A DNA stretch of 64,000 bases from Clostridia bacterium (GTDB lineage Bacteria > Bacillota > Clostridia > Christensenellales > Aristaeellaceae): assembly GCA_017519405.1 (NCBI GenBank), contig JAFWSH010000002.1:50516-114515 (forward strand). Direction: 5' to 3'. Positions 30,865 to 39,775 of the stretch are shown here, one piece after another. The stretch's first letter is position 1; each line of letters starts with the position of its first letter. A program made the position numbers and the translations under genes. Below the pieces are notes generated by a model, which worked only from the letters and a program-made list of their open reading frames with translations, was not told where the DNA came from and did no database searches.

Positions 30865-31776
30865 TCAGTCCTTCTCCGTCAGCAGCTTGTTGGCCGCCTT
30901 GGAGAAGATCTGCACGATGAGGAGCAGGGCGACGGAGACCGCCGCGGCATAGCCCATCTCATAGCGCAGGAAGCCGTAGTCCTCGATGTGGTTCACAATC
31001 AGCTGGGCCGCGTAGCCCGGGGAAGGGTTGCCCGTCAGCAGGGCGGAGACCGTGCCGTTCTGGAAGGCGTTCACCACCGCCATCACCGCCGCGAAGAGCA
31101 TCTGGGGCTTCATCTGGGGGATGGTGATGTAGATCATCTCCTGGAAGCGGTTGGAGATGCCGTCGATGGCGCCGGCCTCGTAGAGGGACTCGTCGGAGTT
31201 GGCGATGCCCGCGATCATGGCCAGGAAGCCGATGCCCATGGAGGACCACAGGCCGATGATGATGACGATGGGCAGCAGGTACTGGGTGTTCACCAGCCAC
31301 ACCACCGGCTCATCGATGACCCCCAGGGACATGAGCCAGCTGTTGAGCAGGCCTGTCTGGTCCCCGGAGAAGATCACCTTCCACAGCACCGTCATGGCCA
31401 CGCCGGCGGTGAGGGAGGGCGAGTAGATGATCAGGGCGAGGACCGTGCGCACGCCCCGGGTCAGGTTGCAGAGCATCCAGGCCAGCAGGAAGGACAGGAT
31501 GTAGCCGCCGATGCCCACCACCACCGCGTAGAGCACGGTGTTGGGCAGGACGTACTGCATGAAGACCTCGTCGCCGGTCAACAGGGTAATGTAGTTGAGG
31601 AAGCCCACCCAGCGGGGCCACTCGATGGCGTTGAAGCTGGTGAAGGACAAGATCACCGCCAGCGCCACGGGTACCAGGATGAACACCAGGAAGACCAGGG
31701 CATAGGGGGCCGCGAAGAGATAGCCGGAAAGGCTCCCCGGGCCAGTCTTCCGTTTTTTGCGGGTTGCTGCCGTCAT
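30865..31776 (-). CDS. Sugar ABC transporter permease, MalF/CUT1 type (first pair)
   Basis: 303 residues with six membrane helices and the EAA loop [20 protein letters not shown]. The N-terminus is short and basic ([11 protein letters not shown]). It is encoded directly after the solute-binding protein (19-bp gap), which suggests that this pair is the primary partner of the binding protein. No ATPase gene accompanies it. Confidence 0.9.
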   Translation of the reverse strand: MTAATRKKRKTGPGSLSGYLFAAPYALVFLVFILVPVALAVILSFTSFNAIEWPRWVGFLNYITLLTGDEVFMQYVLPNTVLYAVVVGIGGYILSFLLAWMLCNLTRGVRTVLALIIYSPSLTAGVAMTVLWKVIFSGDQTGLLNSWLMSLGVIDEPVVWLVNTQYLLPIVIIIGLWSSMGIGFLAMIAGIANSDESLYEAGAIDGISNRFQEMIYITIPQMKPQMLFAAVMAVVNAFQNGTVSALLTGNPSPGYAAQLIVNHIEDYGFLRYEMGYAAAVSVALLLIVQIFSKAANKLLTEKD

Positions 31777-31795
31777 TCCGTTTCCTCCTCCCTTC

Positions 31796-34735
31796 TCAGC
31801 GTCCCAGGATTTGTTTCACAGTGTCGATGGTGGGGATGCGGTAGTCCTTGAGGACGTTGCCCTCGCTGTCCAGGTAGCCGAACTCCTCCAGCTTGCGGCG
31901 GATCTCCCGGTTGATGGTCTTCACCGCCCGGTCGATGCGGGTCTGCTCGTTGTCGCCGCCCACCACAATGTCGTTGAAGGCGTTGGACATCTCCCGCTCC
32001 AGCATGTAGGTGCCGGGGACCCGGGCCACGTCCACCACGTTCCGGGCCGCCTCCCGGACGATCCGCTTGTCCTCCGTGTCCCAGGGCAGCAGGTCGAAGG
32101 CGTCCAGGTTGGCGGTGGGCCAGATGTACTCGTCGCCGTAGATGGACTGGACCATCCGGCCGAAGCTGCCCTGCACCGGGGTGGAGGACCACCAGCGGAT
32201 GAAGGCCCAGGCCTGCTCCTCCCGCTCCGGGGTGGAGCGGAAGATCACCGTGGACTCGGCGCAGCCGCAGGTGGTGCGGTCGATGGTGCCGTCCTCCTGC
32301 CGGGTGCCGGGGATCAGGGCGATGGCCCAGGAGCCGTCCAGCTCAGGCGCCGCGTTCTTGATCAGGTTGTAGGTGAAGAAGTCCGCGATGCCGATGGGCA
32401 GGTCGCCGTTGCGGAAGTGCTGGTAGAAGTTGTCCACGTTCACCGGCATGTTGTAGATGGTGAACAGGTCCGTCAGGGCCCGGAAGCCCTTCACGGAGCC
32501 CCGGGTGCCCAGGGCGGTGCCCTCCGCCGCGGTGGGGAAGTAGAGGGAGCCGCCGTTCTGCACCAGCAGGGGGGTGGTGCCGTGGAAGTTCCGCATGGAG
32601 AGCATGCCGGCGGTGGCGTAGTAGAAGTTCAGGCCCCGCATCTGCAGCTCCGGCAGCAGGTCGATCACGTCGTCCATGGTGGTGGGCACCGGCAGCGCCA
32701 GCTTCTCCATCACGTCCGTCCGGTAGAACAGCACCCAGAAGTTCATGGTCTCCGGCATGGCGTACACCCCGTCCCCGATGGTGCCCGTGAGGAAGAACCC
32801 GGGCTCGTAGACGGAGGCGGCCTCCCGGAAGTCCGGGAATTGGGTCATGTCCGCCAGGGCGCCCCGGATGGCCAGCTCATAGGGCACGGTGTAGTTGATG
32901 CCCGTGGCCACGTCCGGCGCGCTGCCGGAGGACTTGGCCAGCACCAGCTTGTACTGGTCCGGCATGACGGAGAGGTCCACCTGGATGCCCGTGGCGGGGG
33001 TGAACTCCTCATCGATGAGCTTCTGCATGATCTGGACGTACTGGTTGGAGCGGTTGACCCAGACCTGCAGGTGGCTGGGATCGGTGTTGGCGGTGGAGTA
33101 GCGCTGGGAGGTGAAGGAGGAGACAAAGCGCTCCCCGCTCTTGAGGGCCCCGGTGCCGAACCCCGGTGCCGTGGGCAGCGATGCGCCCTCCTGGTAGAGG
33201 TAGACCCGGTCGATGGCCAGGTTGTTCCGCAGCAGGGTGTCGATGGTGTTGGCCAGGTACTGGTTGGCGGAGTTGGAGGAGGAGGAGAGCTCGGCGATGC
33301 GGTAGGGGATCTCGTCCGGGCTCTGGGCCAGGCTCTCCAGCTGCCGCGCGGCGATGAGCATGGAGGCCATCACCGGCACGTTCCTGCCGGAGGGGGTGTA
33401 GGGGGCGTAGTGGGCCTCCAGGGACCGGAGCCGGCCGGCGTAGCCTCCCAGCTCCTCCGTCAGGCCCGGGATGAAGCGGGAGAGCTTCAGGTCCCGGTAC
33501 TTGTCGGCGTTGGTGCCCGCCACCTTGGTGATCTCCAGGGCCAGGTCGTTCACCCCGGCCATGATCTCATCCAGGCCCTCCATGGCCTCCCGGAGGGGGG
33601 CGATGGTGATGCGCAGGGTCAGGCGGTTCTCCCCCGCCTTCAGGTGGAGGGTGAGGGGCTCCCCGTCCTCCCCGGAGAGGGTCCGGGTCTGCCAGCCGCT
33701 GCCGTAGGCCAGGGGGCAGGCGGAGAAGGCGGTGGAGGGGATCTCCCCGTTGAGCAGCACATCCACGAACACGGGGAAGTCCGTCTTGTCGGACTGGCGG
33801 TAGTTCAGGGCCAGTCGGTAGTCCCCCTCCGCCGGGGCGTCAAACACCCAGGTGACGCTCTGGCCCGCCTCCTTGAAGGCGTCGCCGTCGATGACGTTCA
33901 GCCGGGTGTGGTCCACCTCGTAGGGCTCCACGGCGGTCTCATACTCCATGACGCCGTGGATGGAGGAGCTGTTGGCGTAGGTGAATTCCTCCCCCTGCAG
34001 GGTGATGAGGGCGCTGCCCTCCGCCCGGGAGGAGCCGGTGTAGGCCGGGATCTCCGGTGCGGCGCCCAGGGACAGGGCGTCCAGCAGGAACACACCCTCC
34101 TTGCCCGTGAGGGACAGCTCGTGCTCCCCCGCCGTGAGGGAGAGCAGCAGCGGCTCCGTGCGCCTTCCGGCGGCGTCGGTCACGTACCGCCAGTCCCAGG
34201 CGTCCACCTTGGTGGGCAGGGCCACCATCTCGTCGCCGTAACGGTCGTAGCTGGGGGTTTCCGCCCGCTTCCACAGGGCCTCCAGCTTCACGTTGCGGCA
34301 CTCGTAGAAGGGAAAGGCGCCGTCCACCTGCAGGGCCAGCTTGTCCGGCAGCACGCTCTGCTCGTCGGCGGGGACCTCCGGGTTGTAGGAGCGCCAGTGG
34401 AAGGCCAGGGCATAGAGCCCGTCTTCAGGCACGGTGACGCGCAGCACGGCCTCCTCGCCGTAGGCCAGGCGCAGGGCCTGCTCTCCCACGCCGGAGCCCT
34501 CCGCCGGGCGCAGGCTTTCCTCCCCGGCCGACACCAGCGTTTCCGCCGGCAGGAAGACCAGGGTCTCCCCGGTGTAGGGCGCAAAAGAATAGCCGGCGGC
34601 TACATGGGTGTAGTCCCGGCTGATTCGCTCGCTGACATACGTGTTCTCTTCCGCCCCCGCACACGGGAAAAGCCCCAGCAGCAGCACAAGGCAAACCGCC
34701 AGGACTCCCCGGCGCAGGGTTCTCGTCTTGACCAT
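31796..34735 (-). CDS. Large extracellular solute-binding protein with extra N-terminal modules
   Basis: 979 residues, about twice the size of a normal CUT1 binding protein (~430). Signal peptide [27 protein letters not shown]; no lipobox cysteine is evident. Residues ~30-190 and ~200-370 are beta-rich and end in strands typical of carbohydrate-binding jelly rolls ([36 protein letters not shown]). Residues ~370-530 are helical. The SBP_bac_1 domain spans ~545-979 ([53 protein letters not shown]). The ATG at 34735 has AGGAG 5 bases upstream; the frame extends 12 codons further without such a site. First gene of the operon. The ligand is probably a complex oligosaccharide. Confidence 0.88.
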   Translation of the reverse strand: MVKTRTLRRGVLAVCLVLLLGLFPCAGAEENTYVSERISRDYTHVAAGYSFAPYTGETLVFLPAETLVSAGEESLRPAEGSGVGEQALRLAYGEEAVLRVTVPEDGLYALAFHWRSYNPEVPADEQSVLPDKLALQVDGAFPFYECRNVKLEALWKRAETPSYDRYGDEMVALPTKVDAWDWRYVTDAAGRRTEPLLLSLTAGEHELSLTGKEGVFLLDALSLGAAPEIPAYTGSSRAEGSALITLQGEEFTYANSSSIHGVMEYETAVEPYEVDHTRLNVIDGDAFKEAGQSVTWVFDAPAEGDYRLALNYRQSDKTDFPVFVDVLLNGEIPSTAFSACPLAYGSGWQTRTLSGEDGEPLTLHLKAGENRLTLRITIAPLREAMEGLDEIMAGVNDLALEITKVAGTNADKYRDLKLSRFIPGLTEELGGYAGRLRSLEAHYAPYTPSGRNVPVMASMLIAARQLESLAQSPDEIPYRIAELSSSSNSANQYLANTIDTLLRNNLAIDRVYLYQEGASLPTAPGFGTGALKSGERFVSSFTSQRYSTANTDPSHLQVWVNRSNQYVQIMQKLIDEEFTPATGIQVDLSVMPDQYKLVLAKSSGSAPDVATGINYTVPYELAIRGALADMTQFPDFREAASVYEPGFFLTGTIGDGVYAMPETMNFWVLFYRTDVMEKLALPVPTTMDDVIDLLPELQMRGLNFYYATAGMLSMRNFHGTTPLLVQNGGSLYFPTAAEGTALGTRGSVKGFRALTDLFTIYNMPVNVDNFYQHFRNGDLPIGIADFFTYNLIKNAAPELDGSWAIALIPGTRQEDGTIDRTTCGCAESTVIFRSTPEREEQAWAFIRWWSSTPVQGSFGRMVQSIYGDEYIWPTANLDAFDLLPWDTEDKRIVREAARNVVDVARVPGTYMLEREMSNAFNDIVVGGDNEQTRIDRAVKTINREIRRKLEEFGYLDSEGNVLKDYRIPTIDTVKQILGR

Positions 34736-34808
34736 GGTATCTCCTGCCTTTCGCGCCGGAGCGCCATCCATGCGGCGAAACCGCCGCGGTATCTATGCTG
34801 AACGGACA

Positions 34809-34830
34809 ACCGGGGGCCCATGCCCCCGGT
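34809..34830 (-). terminator. Stem-loop after rsfS
   Basis: Perfect palindrome ACCGGGGGCCCATGCCCCCGGT directly after the rsfS stop. The following bases on the minus strand are TGTCCGTT, so the U tract is weak; it may terminate partially and allow read-through into the ABC operon, for which I see no clear separate promoter. Confidence 0.55.
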
Positions 34831-34834
34831 GCCG

Positions 34835-35212
34835 TTATTCCTTCTCTTCGCCGGACTCCTCCAGGGCCAGCTCCATCTGGTTGCTGCCGTCGTTCCAGAG
34901 CTTCTCCAGGTTGTAGAAGGCGCGCTCGTCCTGGTGGAAGATGTGCACCAGGATGGTGGCATAGTCCAGCACCACCCAGCGGCCCTCTCCCATGCCCTCG
35001 GAGCGGCGCAGCACCGCGCCCTCCTGGGCCATCATCTCATCCACGCTGTCCGCCAGGGACTTCACCTGGTTGGCGTTGCGCCCGGAGGCGATGACCATAT
35101 AGTCGCACAGCACCGTCAGGCCCCGCACGTCCAGGGCCACAATCCGGGAGCCCTTGTGCTCCCACAGGGTGGAGGCAATCTTCTGTACCAACGCGTTCTG
35201 ATTCTCCTGCAT
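34835..35212 (-). CDS. rsfS: Ribosome silencing factor RsfS
   Basis: 125 residues, typical length. RsfS (YbeB/Iojap) binds ribosomal protein L14 on the large subunit and blocks subunit joining during starvation. Family blocks are ALDVRGLTVLCDYMVIASGRN, ANQVKSLADSVDE, EGMGEGRWVVLDYATILVHIF and ERAFYNLEKLW. AAGGAGG lies 7 bases before the ATG. It follows the NadD-YqeK gene by 50 bp, and nadD-yqeK-rsfS is a conserved Firmicutes order. Confidence 0.95.
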   Translation of the reverse strand: MQENQNALVQKIASTLWEHKGSRIVALDVRGLTVLCDYMVIASGRNANQVKSLADSVDEMMAQEGAVLRRSEGMGEGRWVVLDYATILVHIFHQDERAFYNLEKLWNDGSNQMELALEESGEEKE

Positions 35213-35262
35213 TTGCAAACCTCCTTTTTGTCTGTATCCCGCCGGCGGATGCGCTACCGCCG

Positions 35263-36453
35263 TTATTTCGATTCCTTCAGGACGGACTTGACCCAAGTCA
35301 GGGTTTCGGCGGAGCGGGGGTGAAGCTTCCGCCCGCTCTCCTTCACATAGTCCGCCGTGCCCTCCAGGGACAGGCACATGGCCCCGGGCAGGGACCGGGG
35401 CGCCGTCTCCCGCATCCGGGCCAGCAGGGGGAAGCCCGGCCGCCCGGGCTCGATCTTGTCCGCCAGGAACACCACCATGTCCAGGGTGCCCATGCCGGGG
35501 CAGCCGGTGGTGTGCACGGCGATGGCGGAGAGGATCTCCGGGTCCGTGACGCCGTAGACGTGCTCCGCCATCCAGGCCCCCACCGGGGCGTGGAGCAGGG
35601 CGCCGCTGTCCATGATCTCCGGGTCCTCCGTGAGGCGGTTTTCCCGGGCGATGCGCTGCATCTCCTTCAGGGGGAGGCACTTGGCGCAGTCGTGGAGGAG
35701 GGCGGCGGTCATGGCGCTGCGCAGGTCCGCGCCGTGGGCCAGGGCCAGCTCCCGGGCGCTGCACACCACCCCCAGGGTGTGGGCAAAGCGCTTCGGGGAC
35801 AGGTCCCCGAAGAGGCGGGGCATCCAGGCCGCCGCCTCGGGCACGGCGGGGGTCATGCCATACAGCCCCATGAGGCCGCAGTACTCCCGGACCTGCACCG
35901 GCAGCAGGGGGGTGTCCTCCCCCCGGGCCAGGGCCTCCCGCAGTCCGCTGGAGGAGACGTCCATCACGTCCATGCGCACCGGCTTGAACCGGGCCCCCAG
36001 CCCTTCCAGGCGCTCCCGCTCCGCCCTGATCTCCTCCCGGTCCCCGCCGAACTCCCGGGGGCACACCAGGAAGGTGCACAGGGGAAGCACCTCCTCCCAC
36101 CGGTACCAGTTCTTCAGCTGCATCAGGGTGTCGGCGCCGATGATGTAATACAAAGCGGCCTTGGGGAATTGTTCCCGGAGGCTCGTGAGGGTATCGTAGG
36201 TGTAGGTTGTCCCCGGCCGGTCCAGCTCCATCCGGCAGGGCTCCACGTGCTTCAATCCGGCGGTGGCCGCCACCAGCATCCGCCAGCGGTCCTCCGCCGG
36301 GGCGATGCCGGCCTTGTGGGGCGGCTGCCCGTCGGGCAGGAAGAGCACCCGGTCCAGGGAAGCGCTCTCCATGGCGGCCAGGGCCATGGCGATATGCCCG
36401 CGGTGGACCGGATTGAGGGTGCCGCCCATGATTCCGATGCGTTCTTTGGGCAC
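35263..36453 (-). CDS. nadD: Fused nicotinate-nucleotide adenylyltransferase (NadD) and YqeK HD-domain hydrolase
   Basis: 396 residues. Residues ~1-200 are NadD, which adenylylates nicotinate mononucleotide in NAD synthesis: GIMGGTLNPVHRGH (HxGH type), YYIIGADTLMQLKNWYRWEE and MDVSSSGLREAL (SSxxIR-like). Residues ~210-396 are YqeK, an HD phosphohydrolase that symmetrically cleaves Ap4A in Bacillota: KRFAHTLGVV, TAALLHDCAKCL (HD pair) and HAPVGAWMAEHVYGV. The proteins are separate but adjacent in Bacillus; here they are one chain with no break. The ATG follows a GAGGGAGA-type site. The promoter is at 36486-36514. Confidence 0.93.
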   Translation of the reverse strand: MPKERIGIMGGTLNPVHRGHIAMALAAMESASLDRVLFLPDGQPPHKAGIAPAEDRWRMLVAATAGLKHVEPCRMELDRPGTTYTYDTLTSLREQFPKAALYYIIGADTLMQLKNWYRWEEVLPLCTFLVCPREFGGDREEIRAERERLEGLGARFKPVRMDVMDVSSSGLREALARGEDTPLLPVQVREYCGLMGLYGMTPAVPEAAAWMPRLFGDLSPKRFAHTLGVVCSARELALAHGADLRSAMTAALLHDCAKCLPLKEMQRIARENRLTEDPEIMDSGALLHAPVGAWMAEHVYGVTDPEILSAIAVHTTGCPGMGTLDMVVFLADKIEPGRPGFPLLARMRETAPRSLPGAMCLSLEGTADYVKESGRKLHPRSAETLTWVKSVLKESK

Positions 36454-36485
36454 GATAAATCTCCCTCGTCGTTGTTTCTGATGTG

Positions 36486-36514
36486 ATTATAACCGATTTT
36501 GGCCCGGGATGGAA
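36486..36514 (-). promoter_or_regulatory. Promoter for nadD-yqeK and rsfS
   Basis: Minus strand TATAAT at 36486-36491; 17 bp upstream is a weak -35, TTCCAT (36509-36514). Confidence 0.55.
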
Positions 36515-36517
36515 GGG

Positions 36518-36542
36518 CTTTTTCCCGGATCCGGGAAAAAAG
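36518..36542. terminator. Terminator after the leucine-rich-repeat gene
   Basis: A near-perfect palindrome, CTTTTTCCCGGATCCGGGAAAAAAG. The CCCGGATCCGGG core with A/T tracts fits a terminator for the minus-strand gene at 36573. Confidence 0.7.
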
Positions 36543-36572
36543 ATCGGAAGCCCCGGCCCTTTCGCCGCCCCG

Positions 36573-38417
36573 TCACACCACCCGGCAGGGGATGTTGTGC
36601 TCCTGGCAGTAGCGCTCCCCCAGGCTGTCCGGGTGCACCTGCACCGTCAGGTTCGGGCAGTTCTTGAAGGCGTCCACGCCGATGCCCCGCAGCCCGGCGG
36701 GGAGGGTGAGGCTGGTGAGGGCGGTGCAGTCCTTGAAGGCCTCGTTGCCGATCCGCAGGAGGCCGTCGGGCAGGTCCAGCTCCGTCAGGGCGGTGCAGCC
36801 CTGGAAGCAGCCGCTGCCGATCTCGGTCACCGTGCCGGGGATGTTCAGGTCCGTCAGGGCGCTGCAGCGGCCGAAGGCGTCGGTGCACAGCTGGGTGATG
36901 CCGCTGGGGAGCAGGACGCAGACGATTCTGTTGTTGCCGTAGAAAGCGCCGTTGCCGATCTGGGAGAGGGGCTTGCCCTTCAGGCTGCCGGGGACCATCA
37001 GCTGTTCCTCCCGGCCCTTGTAGCGGCGGATCCGCAGGGTGTCGTCCTTCAGCTCCGTGACGGCAAAGTCGCCGGCGGTGGAGCCGGTCTGCCGGGGCGG
37101 TGCCGGGGGCACTTCCTCCGGGACGGGTTCCGGATCCGGCAGGGCGGGCGCCTCCCGCGGGGGCTCCGCCTCCTGCAGCACAAAGGGCAGCTTGTGCTCC
37201 ACGCAGTAGCGCTCCCCGGCACTGCCCGGGTACACCCGCACCGGGTGCTTGCCCTGGAGGCTCAGGCAGATCTGGTCCCCGAACCGGGTGACGCTCCGGG
37301 GGATGGTGAGGGCCAGCTCCTCGCACAGGAGAAAGGCGGAGTCCCCGATGGCCTGCAGCCCCTCGGGCAGGTCGGCCCGGGAAAGCGCCATGTCCCCGCC
37401 GAAGGCCTTCTCCCCGATCTCCTCCAGGGTGGCGGGGAGCACGATCTCCTGCAGGGAAATGCAGAAGGCAAAGGCCTCCGGACCGATGCGGCGCACGCCC
37501 TCCGGCAGCACCACCCGCCGGACATCCTTGCCCTGGAAGGCCTGGGCGCCCACGGCGGTGACCCGGGCGCCCGCCGGGGCGGTGACCGTCACCTCCGGGT
37601 CCGTGCCGTTGTACCCTGTGAGCACCAGGCCGCCGTCCCCGCCCGTCTCCCAGGAGAAGACGCCGTCGGAGCGGGGCCCGTCGGCGCCGGGCTGGGTGAC
37701 CGGGGTGTCCGGGTCTGGCGGGAACGCGGGGATCACGGGGTCGGCTGCCGGCGCGGCGTCCACCCGGAAGGGCAGCCCATTCTCCTGGCAGTACTGCTGG
37801 ATAGCGCTCCCCTCCTCACCGCTGAGGGTCAGGGCGTCGCAGCCCTCAAAGGCGTCCCTGCCGATGGAGGTGACCCCGGCGGGGACAAAGAGCTCCGTCA
37901 GGGCCTTGCAGCCGGAGAAGGCGCTGGTGCCGATGCTCCGGAGGCTGTCGGGCAGGGCGATGTCCTTGAGGGCGGCGCAGCGGAAGAAGGCGTGGTGGCT
38001 GACGGCCTGCAGCGCCCGGGGCAGCGTCACCTGAACCAGGGCGCTGCAGCCGCTGAAAAACTCCGGCGCCAGCACCGTCATGGCCGGGGGCAGGGCCACC
38101 GAGGTCAGGGCCTCGCAGTCCGCCATGGCCATGCTGCCCATGACGGTGAGGCTCCGGGGGAGGGTCACCGAGGTCAGGACCCGGCAGCGGCGGAAGGTGT
38201 CGCTCCCCGCCCGGGTGATCCCCTCCGGCAGGGTGATCTCCGTCAGGCGTTTGTTCATGGCAAACACGCCGTTGCCCAGCTGGGTCACCGCCGTCCCGTC
38301 GATCCGGTCCGGGACCCGGAGGGTCTCGTCGGATCCCTTGTACATCATGATCCTGACGGTGCCGTCCGCCAGGCGCTGGCACGCAAAATCACGGCTGGTA
38401 AAACTCCTGCTCTCCAT
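36573..38417 (-). CDS. BspA-type leucine-rich repeat protein without signal peptide
   Basis: 614 residues built from three blocks of LRR_5 (BspA/TpLRR) repeats at ~45-215, ~260-400 and ~480-605, separated by Pro-rich linkers (PAFPPDPDTPV, EVPPAPPRQTG). Typical units are ALTSVALPPAMTVL, GCSALVQVTLP, LPDSLRSIGTSAFSGC and LPDGLLRIGNEAFKDC. Each block ends with a similar capping motif (YCQENGLPFRV, YCVEHKLPFVL, YCQEHNIPCRV), indicating triplication of a block. BspA repeats usually mediate adhesion on the surface, but the N-terminus (MESRSFTSRDFACQRL) has no signal or membrane segment, so this one is probably cytoplasmic or exported unconventionally. GGGAGG precedes the ATG by 7 bases. Confidence 0.8.
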   Translation of the reverse strand: MESRSFTSRDFACQRLADGTVRIMMYKGSDETLRVPDRIDGTAVTQLGNGVFAMNKRLTEITLPEGITRAGSDTFRRCRVLTSVTLPRSLTVMGSMAMADCEALTSVALPPAMTVLAPEFFSGCSALVQVTLPRALQAVSHHAFFRCAALKDIALPDSLRSIGTSAFSGCKALTELFVPAGVTSIGRDAFEGCDALTLSGEEGSAIQQYCQENGLPFRVDAAPAADPVIPAFPPDPDTPVTQPGADGPRSDGVFSWETGGDGGLVLTGYNGTDPEVTVTAPAGARVTAVGAQAFQGKDVRRVVLPEGVRRIGPEAFAFCISLQEIVLPATLEEIGEKAFGGDMALSRADLPEGLQAIGDSAFLLCEELALTIPRSVTRFGDQICLSLQGKHPVRVYPGSAGERYCVEHKLPFVLQEAEPPREAPALPDPEPVPEEVPPAPPRQTGSTAGDFAVTELKDDTLRIRRYKGREEQLMVPGSLKGKPLSQIGNGAFYGNNRIVCVLLPSGITQLCTDAFGRCSALTDLNIPGTVTEIGSGCFQGCTALTELDLPDGLLRIGNEAFKDCTALTSLTLPAGLRGIGVDAFKNCPNLTVQVHPDSLGERYCQEHNIPCRVV

Positions 38418-38491
38418 GCGGTTCCCTCCCAGACGGATGCAGCTGTAGAAAGCCGAAAAGCTGCAGCGAAAAAGCCGCCGTTTCTGCCTTT

Positions 38492-38521
38492 ATCATAGCA
38501 TACGGCGGCAAAGGGTGTCAA
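38492..38521 (-). promoter_or_regulatory. Promoter for the leucine-rich-repeat gene
   Basis: Minus strand TTGACA (38516-38521), 18 bp, then extended -10 TGCTATGAT (hexamer 38492-38497). Confidence 0.75.
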
Positions 38522-38541
38522 GGCACGGGCGGCCGCGGGCC

Positions 38542-39615
38542 TCAGGCCGGGGCCCAGGTGGCGTCGGCGTACTTTGCCCGGAAGACGGGGTCCTCCGGGT
38601 TCCCGCCCTGCCACAGGTCCTGCGCCAGGGTGAGGATCACGTCCTTCAGCTCCAGGTCCCGGAGGAAGCGCTCCGGGATGCCCTGCAAGCCCAGCTTCGC
38701 TCCCAGGAGGTTCCCCAGCACGGCGCCGGTGGAGTCGCTGTCCCCCCTGTGGTTCACGGAGAGGATCACCGCATCCTCGAAGGAGTCCGGGCAGCGCAGG
38801 GCGCAGTACACCCCGATGGCCAGGGCCTCCTCCCCCACCCAGCCCTCGCCCAGGGCGTGGATGGCGTCCAGGGGCTTTTGGGTGCCCGCCGCCAGGGTCA
38901 CAGCCTGCTCCAGCAGCTCCGACTGGTACGCGGCGTCCTGCTCCGCCCGGGGATACAGGGGCGGCACCGTGGCGATGGCGTGGGCCACGGCCTCGGGGAG
39001 GGAGGCGTCCTCCTGGGCCACGCAGTGGATCATGTCCACCAGCATGGCGGCGGAGAGCCAGCCCAGAGGGTGGCCGTGGGTCAGGGCCGCCGCCCCGGCG
39101 CCCAGGCGGTCGATATAGGCGAAATCCGTGCCGGTGTCCCCCCGGTACAGGCCGATGGGGGCCACCCGCATCACGCCGCCGCAGCCCTTGCTGTCGTTGA
39201 TGGGCTGCTCCGGGGTGCCCATGCCGCCGGCCCCCAGGGCCCCCAGGCAGGTGGTGCCCGGCAGCCGGGCCGCATAGAGGGCGGGCACGTTCATCAGCCA
39301 GGAGTGGCCGGTGTGGGCCGGGGAGAAGGCGGCGCGCTGGGTCCGGTACCAGTCCAGGTAGGCCTCGTTGATGGAGAAGATCGGATCCTCCCGGCCCAGG
39401 GCCCGGTCCGTGAGCAGGCCTGCCCCGGTGAAGAGGGTCATCTGGGTGTCGTCGGAGATCGGGGCCACGCCGTCCACCAGCTTGTAGGCCCGGAGACCCT
39501 CCGGTCCCCAGGTCCCGAAGAGCTCCGGCTCCTTGGTGAACTCGATGCCATAGCCCAGGGCGTCGCCCACGGCGCCGCCCACCAAGCAGCCCTGAAAACG
39601 GTTCAGATCGCGCAT
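38542..39615 (-). CDS. ADP-ribosylglycohydrolase family protein (DraG-like)
   Basis: 357 residues. The family removes ADP-ribose from protein arginine or related linkages using two metal ions. It starts with RFQGCLVGGAVGDALGYG; the first metal site is in ISDDTQMTLFT and the second in VNHRGDSDSTGAVLGNLLG, both intact. GAGGMGTPEQPINDSKGCGG is the typical substrate loop. The ATG at 39615 is used because GGAG lies 7 bases upstream; the frame is open for 13 further codons with no ribosome site. No ADP-ribosyltransferase or antitoxin gene is adjacent, so the target is unknown. Confidence 0.92.
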   Translation of the reverse strand: MRDLNRFQGCLVGGAVGDALGYGIEFTKEPELFGTWGPEGLRAYKLVDGVAPISDDTQMTLFTGAGLLTDRALGREDPIFSINEAYLDWYRTQRAAFSPAHTGHSWLMNVPALYAARLPGTTCLGALGAGGMGTPEQPINDSKGCGGVMRVAPIGLYRGDTGTDFAYIDRLGAGAAALTHGHPLGWLSAAMLVDMIHCVAQEDASLPEAVAHAIATVPPLYPRAEQDAAYQSELLEQAVTLAAGTQKPLDAIHALGEGWVGEEALAIGVYCALRCPDSFEDAVILSVNHRGDSDSTGAVLGNLLGAKLGLQGIPERFLRDLELKDVILTLAQDLWQGGNPEDPVFRAKYADATWAPA

Positions 39616-39644
39616 AGGTTTCTCCTTTCCTGCGGTGGATGAGA

Positions 39645-39769
39645 ACGACCTCATCCGTCCGTGCCGGCACGGACACCTTCCCCTGGGAGGGGAAGGCTTT
39701 TGGCCGGCTTTGCTTCCTGATTGCCTTCCCCTGTGGGGAAGGGGGACCGCTTGCGGTGGATGAGGTCGT
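39645..39769. repeat. MITE-like palindromic repeat with 12-bp inverted ends (copy C)
   Basis: A 125-bp unit bounded by ACGACCTCATCC (39645-39656) and its exact reverse complement GGATGAGGTCGT (39758-39769). Inside are CCGTGCCGGCACGG, CCTTCCCCTGGGAGGGGAAGG and a second TTCCCCTGTGGGGAA palindrome. Part of a second copy (GCGGTGGATGAG) lies just to its left. It occupies the gap between msrA and the ADP-ribosylglycohydrolase gene and shares blocks with the repeats at 2998-3095 and 13798-14083. Confidence 0.8.
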
Positions 39770-39775
39770 CAGGGG

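Noticed and set aside
38542-39615. ADP-ribosylglycohydrolase as an antitoxin of the DarG type
   Set aside because: It is a DraG-type fold rather than a macrodomain, and no ADP-ribosyltransferase toxin gene is adjacent.
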